In this document: in pieces, positions 57,037 to 64,000 of the stretch
Position numbering within the stretch: the first letter of the stretch is position 1
How the letters are laid out: the number at the start of each line of letters is the position of its first letter
Origin: Microvelia longipes
Lineage: Eukaryota > Arthropoda > Insecta > Hemiptera > Veliidae
DNA: 64,000 bases
Assembly: GCA_018340805.1 (NCBI GenBank)
Contig: JACMZG010001911.1
Coordinates: 56,990,811 to 57,054,810, forward strand
Direction: 5' to 3'
The notes under the pieces: model-generated
Told to the model about the DNA's origin: nothing
The model's input: the letters and a program-made list of their open reading frames with translations, nothing else
Databases searched by the model: none
Made by a program: the position numbers and the translations under genes

Positions 57037-57804
57037 ATAGTCCTAGAGCCGGACCAGAAAAAATGTTACTCATTTTGTACTGCATCAAACCAAATTTTTC
57101 TGAAAATAAACTTTAAATTATGAAGGGAAAACCTAGTCTGCCTATCTAGGTAATCTAGGTATGCCTATCTAGTGGAGCCCTTCATATGATTGCGCATGCT
57201 CAAAATTTTATAAAGTCGCGAAAATTTCAGTTTTCTTGAAATAAGTGGTTCCCTGTTGGTTGTGTACAAAGCATGAAGAGATCATTTTTCAGTTTTCATA
57301 TGAATTTTATGAAAACTCATATGATTTTATGAGAAGTTCATAAACTTTTCTTTAACACGATTTCAATCATCAAAATCGGACGACCACAACCAAAGTTATG
57401 GCTCTTTCAAAAACACCTAAAAAATGGTCAATTTATGCTTTCAGCGAATTTCTTTGAAAAAATATTGGTATTTATGCATTTTTTGGCCATTTAACAAATG
57501 TCATAATTTTAGTTGTTGTTATCCGATTTTGATGAAAAAATACTTTTTATATAGGAAATATTATCAGCTTTAAAAAATGTTTTCTTCGTGTTTTGCACAC
57601 GACCTACAGGGAACCACTTATTGCAAGAAAACTGAAATTTGTGCGATCTAATATTTTAAGGAAGCACATTCATTCATATGAAGGGCTTCACTCTGGATAG
57701 GCAGACTATGTTTTTCCTTCATAATTAAAGGTATCTTTTCAGTAAAATTTGGTTTGAAGTAGTACAAAATGAGTCACATTTTTTAGGCCTGACTTTTGGA
57801 CTAT
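57037..57804. mobile_element. ~770-bp foldback palindrome
   Basis: Left arm 57037-57445 and right arm 57460-57804 are inverted copies over almost their whole length, centred near 57450. Shared blocks, left versus complement of right: ACTCATTTTGTACT; CAAACCAAATTT; AAGCCCTTCATATGA; TTTCAGTTTTCTTG; ATAAGTGGTTCCCTGT; CATCAAAATCGGA. The left arm has an extra ~23-bp duplication (57143-57172) and an extra ~60 bp near 57285-57350. No target duplication is clear. The structure fits a foldback transposon or a long hairpin-RNA locus. Confidence 0.9.
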
Positions 57805-58473
57805 AAGCAAAACTGATTATCTCACCAGCTGGTAAGATATCCAGAGATCATCCTGTTTAACTCTCTTTAGCCAATCTTTGATAAGGACACTTCATAATCT
57901 TTATCACAAAAGCACCTTTTTTGGGCTGAGCCCATTTAAAAATCAAGTGTACCACAAATTTGCGCCGTTATTAATTCATTATGAGTCCAAATGAATAATC
58001 CAAAGGCTGTAATATTCCATTGCTATCTCCAATCAACATGATGCTTAATGGTATTAACATCAGTGAACAAAGAAATTTAACATAGATTTTTATGGGGCAA
58101 ATATCTGACTCACGACTTAAGCAAATGCTAACTTTTCCAAATATATAATAAAAGAGAGTAGTTTGTCAAATTTTTATTTTTCGCGTTCCATATTTTCATA
58201 GAATTGTTTTTCAATTTTTAAAGCTGCATTTATTACTTAAACTATGGAGTAAATAAATATTTACCATCCGAGTATGTTGTATCGTAATAGCATAATGCAA
58301 AACACTTTAAAGGTTTTTAGGATATTATGATAAAGAGAAATTTCATAATAAGAAGAATTATTATAAGGATTATATAAAACTGTTAAGAGAAGGAATAACT
58401 ATGTAATTATAAAATCTCACCTCTTTGTGAAGAATTTCACTTTCATTCTCGTCTCCTCTGAGAGTTAATTAAG
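57805..58473. other. Unassigned DNA
   Basis: No coding frame or repeat recognised. Confidence 0.4.
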
Positions 58474-58732
58474 ATTAATACCAATTGTGTCTGCCTACGT
58501 GGCCGTGATCGTAAAGGCGTTGGATTTCGGCACCGGAGGTCCGGGGTTCGCAGCCCGGGCTATGCTCTAAGATTTTATAAATAGTATTTGTATTAAAATG
58601 ATTTCGCCAACTTTAATTAATTCGTAGAGTGTAGTAGATGCAACCCACCTGAGGTGGTTCCCGCAGGGTGAATACCCTGATGGGCCGAAAGGCCCTAAAA
58701 CGGGCATTTATTTATTTATTAATACCAATTGT
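58474..58732 (+). mobile_element. SINE-1, complete copy with 15-bp TSD
   Basis: A 229-bp element (58489-58717) bounded by a perfect 15-bp duplication, ATTAATACCAATTGT (58474-58488 and 58718-58732). The tRNA-like head is GTCTGCCTACGTGGCCGTGA with TCGTAAAGGCG (A-box region), and the B box is GGTTCGCAGCC at 58545-58555. The body has AGGTGGTTCCCGCAGGGTG near 58650 and CCTAAAACGGGCATTT. The tail is (ATTT)n. This is the youngest-looking SINE-1 in the window. The head resembles Leu/Ser-type tRNAs. Confidence 0.95.
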
Positions 58733-58802
58733 AATTTGATGCTGCGGTGTTTTACCTTAATTGATGACTGTCACGATACTATCAATAGAGTTATAAAAAG
58801 AC

Positions 58803-59044
58803 AAGAAAATAAAAATTTGAACCCTAAGTTCTTGCTAACAGTTAAGAAAATTAATATATGAAGCATAATTACATCATGTTTAAAACATAGAAAATTTGAA
58901 CCCTAATTTCCCAAATAATAGTTAAGGAAACTAAAATATAAAGCATAATTAGATGTATAAAACTTATAGGAAACAATAATGTGAACCCTAATTTCACTAT
59001 TTAAAGTTAAGAAAATGAAAATATGAAACATAAATACATGTATA
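58803..59044. repeat. ~80-bp tandem repeat, 3 copies
   Basis: Three diverged units each contain GAACCCTAA, AGTTAAGAAAA and AATATGAAGCATAATTACAT. The third unit abuts a 5S-type repeat. Confidence 0.8.
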
Positions 59045-59398
59045 AAAATCGGGTACCAGGTACCTCTGAACTTTTCCTCACCACGTCGCATTTGCTGTGC
59101 TCATACTCCCTACTCCGGACTCGCTTCGTTCATCCTTAGAGTATACAATTCGCTAAAATTATACCGCAATATGTCTTCGGACTCGCTTCGCTTGATCTTA
59201 CATAATAAATCCATCTGTATTATTCTCAAAGTTCACCCATACAGCACTGAACTCGCTCGATGCTTCTTATTTTTTATGATCCAACAAAAATCATGGTTAT
59301 ACTTGTCGTATTGAAACGAAATTTATTATTCTTATTTATGACGTAAAGAGAAATATTTGTACCAAATTTTTAGCTGAATTGGAATTTTTTGGTAATTA
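59045..59398 (-). repeat. 5S-type repeat, 3' half
   Basis: Begins with the family 3' end in complement (AAAAATCGGGTACCAGGTAC), then two GACTCGCTTCG blocks. A 5S-like block at 59222-59284 follows, whose complement reads CAGTGCTGTATGGGTGAAC, similar to the 5S C-box region. The 5' half is missing. The minus open frame 59091-58903 is spurious. Confidence 0.82.
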
Positions 59399-59410
59399 GC
59401 GATAAATCTG

Positions 59411-59520
59411 GTAATTTGTATATTCTGAGGTCGAGCAAAGCCTGTCCGAAGTAGAGAGGAAAATGGTGGAAAATCCGATGTGATGAGAAAAAGTTTCGAT
59501 TTACTCTTATCCTATTGATT
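59411..59520 (+). repeat. 5S-type repeat, 3' end, head-to-head
   Basis: TTTGTATATTCTGAGGTCGA, GCAAAGCCTGTCCGAAGTAG and GATGTGATGAGAAAAAGTTTC are the family's 3' portion in the opposite orientation to the copy ending at 59398. Confidence 0.75.
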
Positions 59521-61625
59521 TTATTTATAAAATATTTATTTATCCATATCCCATTGATTTTATTTTATAAAAAATTTATTTTAAATTTTCTTTTTTTCCT
59601 CGTCTAAATATTCAGAGAAGGGTTCGAAATTAAAAATAAAAGGGGTGTTCTTTCCCCTCAAGTTTAATCAGTAATAAAAATTAACAGAAATAGAACAAGA
59701 AAAAGGAGGATTAGGAAAGAGACTTGGTATAAATAGGAACTGAAATGTTTTTTGGGGGACCTTGCTTTTAGGACCTTGAGAGGGAGCGCCCTAGACCTCC
59801 AGGGAACAGCCCTTAGGAAGCGAGGAAATCCCTTCTCCAACCCCGCTTGCCAGAAAATGCCTGAGGGTTTTTTCACTGAGTAAAACTACCTCACCAAATA
59901 ATACTAAAAATAGAAAATTTTCTAAAAATAATCTTATCCTCTGACTGAACTGTGTTTTAAAACAATTTCCACTGCATTACAATTTTAGATAAACTTGATG
60001 AAAATATTAAATCAAACTGATTATATAAAAGAGTCTAATTCGCTGAGGAAAAATTTGTGTTGCTAATTTTTAAAATACTTTCTATGTTAACTATTAACAA
60101 TAATAATAATGATAAAATAAAATATAAATATTATTTATTCCTTATCATCTAGATAAGGAATAAATAATTCTCTCCACAGGTTGTTCACTTTTATTTACTG
60201 CAAGAAAATACTTTCGACATAACGAAGAAGTAAAGTGAATTTTTAAATAGTAAATTAATATTTGTGATAGTAATTTTTATGTCATAGCTAAGTTACTCAA
60301 ACTTTATCCAATACATTTTCTATTTAAACCTAATTTTTTTCTTTGTTTTATCTCAACGGTGCTGATGATGGCCTCTGTTTTTGTTGTAAATAATCAATAT
60401 CTAACTGTGAAGGTACTTAAGTATTCTCTTAGATTATAATGAAAATTAAAGGTTTTATATTTAATCAATTCAATAATTTATCAATTAAAAAAAACAGTTT
60501 CTCGTAATAGTGAAATATATTTAGTGTGCCAGCTTTCGACTGTTAACAGCCAACTGCCAATGAGAATCATAAAAATAAATAAATTATTCAATTTTAATCT
60601 AAAATATTGGTTGGAATCTGACTTTTAGATTTTAACCTCTGTCTCAAATGAAACGTGAATGAATGTTTCTCTGTGTTTTTACTAACTTTGATGAGGCTGC
60701 CTCTGTAAACAATTTTACTATTGCGTGGAGAGATTGTTGTTTTAATTTAAATATTTCCTCCACAGTTCAGTTCTTAATAGTTTTTTTGTTATATTAAGAA
60801 ATTCTTATAAGTGGCACATTTGGTTCATGAAGAGAAATATTTGTTACTTCTTTCTAAATTGAACTCTACTAAAAATATGTTGAGTCTTTTAGGATTAAAC
60901 TATACTTCGGCGCACTTTGCTTTGTATACGTTATGTACTTAGTACAAAAATATCGTTACTTTTTAGTTCTCTTTCATTTTTAGTCTCTCATTTTAGTGTT
61001 ACACCTTCATTGAAACTATAGTTTTACTTTCGTTCAGTCAATCTATTATTTTTATGAGTTTAAATCCTTAAAAAAAAGTTCTATGTAAGAGTCGAATTGG
61101 ATTTTTTTAATTATTATTTTTTTTAAATTATATTAATTGTAAATCAAGAGAGAGTAATAATTAAAAAATTATCTTTGTTTATATGTTTAATTATTCTTTT
61201 TATAATGTGTAATCTTTGTGGCTATCAATCATTTTAAATTTTAAAATTTCAAGAAAAAAATATTATATACTAATGTTCAAATTGATAAAACGAATCATAG
61301 GAAAGGATTGGATAGAAGATAAAGGGATAGGAAACATATTGTATTTGACATTGCATTATAGAGCAGGTTCAAAGTCAGAGACAAGCAAGTGCAGTGGAGA
61401 GATTATTGTAAGGGCACGTGGCATGGAATGGTTAGGGTTGAAAACGAGCCCCTACTAAGGACTCTCCCTTCCACATTAATATTCTTCTGTCATGTATAAT
61501 GTGCTGGATTCAAATCAGGGATGAGAACAAAGAGAAACGAGTACGTTTTATCGGCAATATAGAGTTTATATGTTATTTATTTTGATATAGTAAAATAAGA
61601 TTACATTTTTTATAAATACGTGTAG
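59521..61625. other. Unassigned DNA
   Basis: A GC-richer patch at 59640-59880 contains an unassigned minus frame (59876-59664). The open frame 61216-61458 also lacks a domain. A partial hammerhead-like sequence (GCTGATGATGGCCTCTG) occurs at 60361-60377. Otherwise AT-rich. Confidence 0.35.
60131..60167. other. Perfect 16-bp inverted repeat
   Basis: TTATTTATTCCTTATC and its exact complement are separated by 5 bases. An isolated hairpin in AT-rich sequence. Confidence 0.85.
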
Positions 61626-62345
61626 AAGTTTTTAAAAATTCAGTTGAAGGACTAGCTACTGCTAATAAGTTTTTAAAAATTCAGCTGAAGGACTAGCTAC
61701 CGCTGATAAGTTTTTACAAATTCAGTTAAGGACTAGCTACCGCTAATAAGTTTTTAAATTCAGTAAAGGACTAGCTAGCTGATAATTTTTACAAATTCAG
61801 TTGAAGGACTAGCTACCGCTAATAAGTTTTTAAGGACTAGCCGCTAATAAGTTTTTACAAATTCCTACCGCTGATAAGTTTTTACAAATTCAGTTGAAGG
61901 ACTAGCTACCGCTGATAAGTTTTTACAAATTCAGTTAAAGGACTAGCTATTGCTGATAAGTTTTTACAAATTCAGTTGAAGGACTAGCTACCGCTAATAA
62001 GTTTTTAAAAATTCAGTTGAAGGACTAGCTATCGCTAATAAGTTTTTACAAATTCAGTTGAAGGACTAGCTATCGCTAATAAGTTTTTACAAATTCAGTT
62101 TAAGGACTAGCTACCGCTAATAAGTTTTTACACATTCAGTTGAAGGACTAGCTACCGCTGATAAGTTTTTACAAATTCAGTTGAAGGACTAGCTGCTGAT
62201 AAGTTTTACAATTCAGTTGAAGGACTAGCTATCGCTAATAGTTTTTACAAATTCAGTTGAAGGACTAGCTACCGCTAATAAGTTTTTACACATTCAGTTG
62301 AAGACTAGCTACCGCTGATAAGTTTTTACAATTCAGTTGAAGGTA
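61626..62345. repeat. 41-bp minisatellite, ~17 copies
   Basis: Units of AAGTTTTTACAAATTCAGTT followed by GAAGGACTAGCTACCGCTAAT. Alternatives are GCTGAT for GCTAAT, ATCG or TTGC for ACCG, and AAAATT for CAAATT. Several units are shortened (61755-61870, 62190-62210). Confidence 0.96.
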
Positions 62346-62460
62346 GTAGGAAGCTACCTATTATATCTCAAATAATAATATCTAAAATATCTATTTTTGA
62401 TCAGTTTTTTGCTGTTCTGTGTGTTTATTTTCAAGTTTGTTAAATAATTGATTTATTCAC

Positions 62461-62648
62461 GAGACACCTAGAAAATGTAACAAGAAAAATGCAATGCTAC
62501 ATCTTGGAATTGTTCCATTATTCGACATAAGTCATAATTAATGGCTCGACATAATGTCATGCCCCACTCTGTTTCGTTACGTAACTCATTAGGGCGCCGA
62601 CAGAGCCTAAACTCATGCTCTTTGATTGTTACATTTCCTAGGTGTCTC
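62461..62648. repeat. 188-bp inverted-repeat segment
   Basis: GAGACACCTAGAAAATGTAA at the left end pairs with TTACATTTCCTAGGTGTCTC at the right end (one mismatch). The region between is GC-richer and open on the reverse strand (62656-62468, 62 residues, unrecognised). No target duplication is evident. The right end and its flank are shared with 5631-5682. Confidence 0.6.
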
Positions 62649-62720
62649 TCGCACAATTATATTGTGCCAAATATTCATGTTTTGCAAAACTCGGTAGTAT
62701 CAAATTGATTTATTTTTATA
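62649..62720 (-). mobile_element. LINE C-terminal scrap
   Basis: On the reverse strand GATACTACC..GAGTTTTGCAAAACAT, then GAATATTTGGCACAATATAA reads SFAKHEYLAQYNCARDT, then a stop. This is comparable to SFTKHKLLIRKHRL of the 5.9-kb LINE fragment. Confidence 0.45.
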
Positions 62721-64000
62721 GTTTATTCTTCTGTCCTCTTTATTTATTATTTTTAATAAATTTATTACCAATGTATTTTCTTTTCTTTTATAATTTCACA
62801 CACTGTTCAGTTCTTTAGTATTTTTCATATTGTATTTTTATTTATTTCACTTTTCAATATAGCTATCATACTTAACTTTTCATCATACTCTATCATGCTA
62901 TACTATTTTATTGCTATAAGGAAATGCCCTAAAATCTTTAAACATAAACACTGACTGAGCTTTAAACTAGTGCAAATAATAGTGCGCACTACCAACTTTA
63001 GAAGCATAGACTTGTATAACCAAGATGATAATTATGCACATTTTCTTTGGAAAATATAGAAAAAATGAGTTATGAGAAGTACTTGTGCTTGATAATTGAG
63101 TAACTGCTTAGGTTATGAAGCATAAACCGGAACCTTAAGCAAGAAATGTGTTAAGCACGGAAACGCATTCCAAAGGAAATTCGCCCAACATGCGGACCAC
63201 CGCACTAGACTTTTTTAACCTACAAAAAACCTTTCTTAATCTTTACAAAACTCAGATAAAAAATAAATACAGGAAAAATAAATAAGATAGAGACGATAAT
63301 TTGCCTATTCAAAATAAAGTTTACTAGGTCAGCCGTGCTTTCAAATTTTCCCGCTAGGATGCTCTGCCATGCCCTTCAAAATAATTTAAACATTTCCTTA
63401 TATTTAATTTAAAACAGTAAATAATAATGTAAAAATATAAATGATTTAAAAAGAATGTATTCATAAATTTAATTAAATTGCTAATTTGAAATTAGATATT
63501 GCAATGACTATCTGAATTATTCATTTCTTTATTTTCATTTTATTACTATTGCTTTTATTTATTTGATTTCTATTATATATTTTTATTTTTTATTTTTAAC
63601 TATTTTTATTTTAATTATGCTGTGTATGTAATTTAAATTTCAATTTAGGGTTTAAATGGAAGGATTTACCGACAAATCCACTATGTAAGTGTTGTTAAAT
63701 TTTAACATTGTTAGTGTGAGTTTGGCCCCCAGAGTCAGGGTCAAGGTCAGGGGCAGATCGATAACTGCCCCCCCTGTAGGACTCTCACTTCATAGCTCTA
63801 CTGTATTTAGATGGGGGGCCGCCTTCAGTTCACAAGTGGCTCAATCTATTGTCAGATTTCAAAATATTTTTGCCTCTTTTTATTAGTTTTTTGGTTTGTT
63901 ACATTATTTATCTGAAAATTTTAAATGGATTTTCAATGTAATTATTATAAATTTAATTTGTAAATATGAAATTTTCTCTTAAATTTTGCAACGTTTTCAA
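62721..64000. other. Unassigned DNA to the window end
   Basis: AT-rich, with GC-richer spots at 63120-63210 and 63720-63840. The frame 63689-63886 has no recognisable domain and spans a poly-C/poly-G rich stretch. An AAGGAAATTCGC motif of the dispersed type is at 63174-63185. Confidence 0.4.

Noticed and set aside
58489..58560. Functional tRNA gene
   Set aside because: A and B boxes are present, but the acceptor stem does not close and the sequence continues into a SINE body with a target duplication.

Overview
This is a strongly AT-rich, gene-poor stretch of animal nuclear DNA, most likely intergenic or intronic sequence of an insect. A hemipteran is possible, but the sequence does not settle it. 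Support for an animal or arthropod source comes from decayed jockey-type and other LINE fragments, a Penelope-like retroelement remnant, tRNA-derived SINEs with target-site duplications, hAT-like non-autonomous DNA transposons with 8-bp duplications, and a repeat family that contains a piece of animal-type 5S rRNA. I found no intact host protein gene, tRNA, rRNA or CRISPR array. Short open frames are either (TA)n or tandem-repeat translations or parts of broken transposons. The only convincing long frame (41260-41883) is the C-terminal end of a jockey-type reverse transcriptase.

Layout. 0-12 kb: an inverted-repeat element with 8-bp TSD (587-1127), a 29-bp minisatellite (2203-2740), a 5'-truncated LINE with a perfect 15-bp TSD (4261-4790), a reverse-strand 5S-type repeat (5001-5375), LINE 3' fragments, and a 55-bp minisatellite split by a SINE (7195-8085). 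A 21-bp minisatellite, a second SINE and two hAT-like MITE copies follow. 12-25 kb: more minisatellites, a 5S-type copy with a nested LINE tail, a complete 331-bp MITE (17567-17897), a Penelope-like remnant between inverted repeats (20477-21250) and several (TA)n arrays. 25-46 kb: a 37-bp minisatellite, oppositely oriented LINE fragments, most of the 5S-type copies, a 517-bp hAT-like element with a (TA)n core, a 43-bp minisatellite, the jockey fragment and a large palindrome (42306-42790). 46-64 kb: a miRNA-like hairpin (46040-46128), sparse unassigned DNA, a second SINE family, a ~770-bp foldback palindrome (57037-57804), a SINE with a perfect 15-bp TSD (58489-58717), head-to-head 5S-type copies and a 41-bp minisatellite (61626-62345).

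The most noteworthy signals are two dispersed families. The first is a ~780-bp repeat, a dozen or so full or partial copies, carrying a 5S-rRNA-derived block and usually a TGACGTCA octamer. The second is a set of hairpins sharing a hammerhead-ribozyme-like core (CTGANGA, stem, GAAA), which fits pieces of Penelope-like element terminal repeats. All element-family names used here (MITE-A, 5S-type repeat, SINE-1, SINE-2) are labels for this window only. Alignments were made by eye, so boundaries are approximate unless a target-site duplication fixes them.
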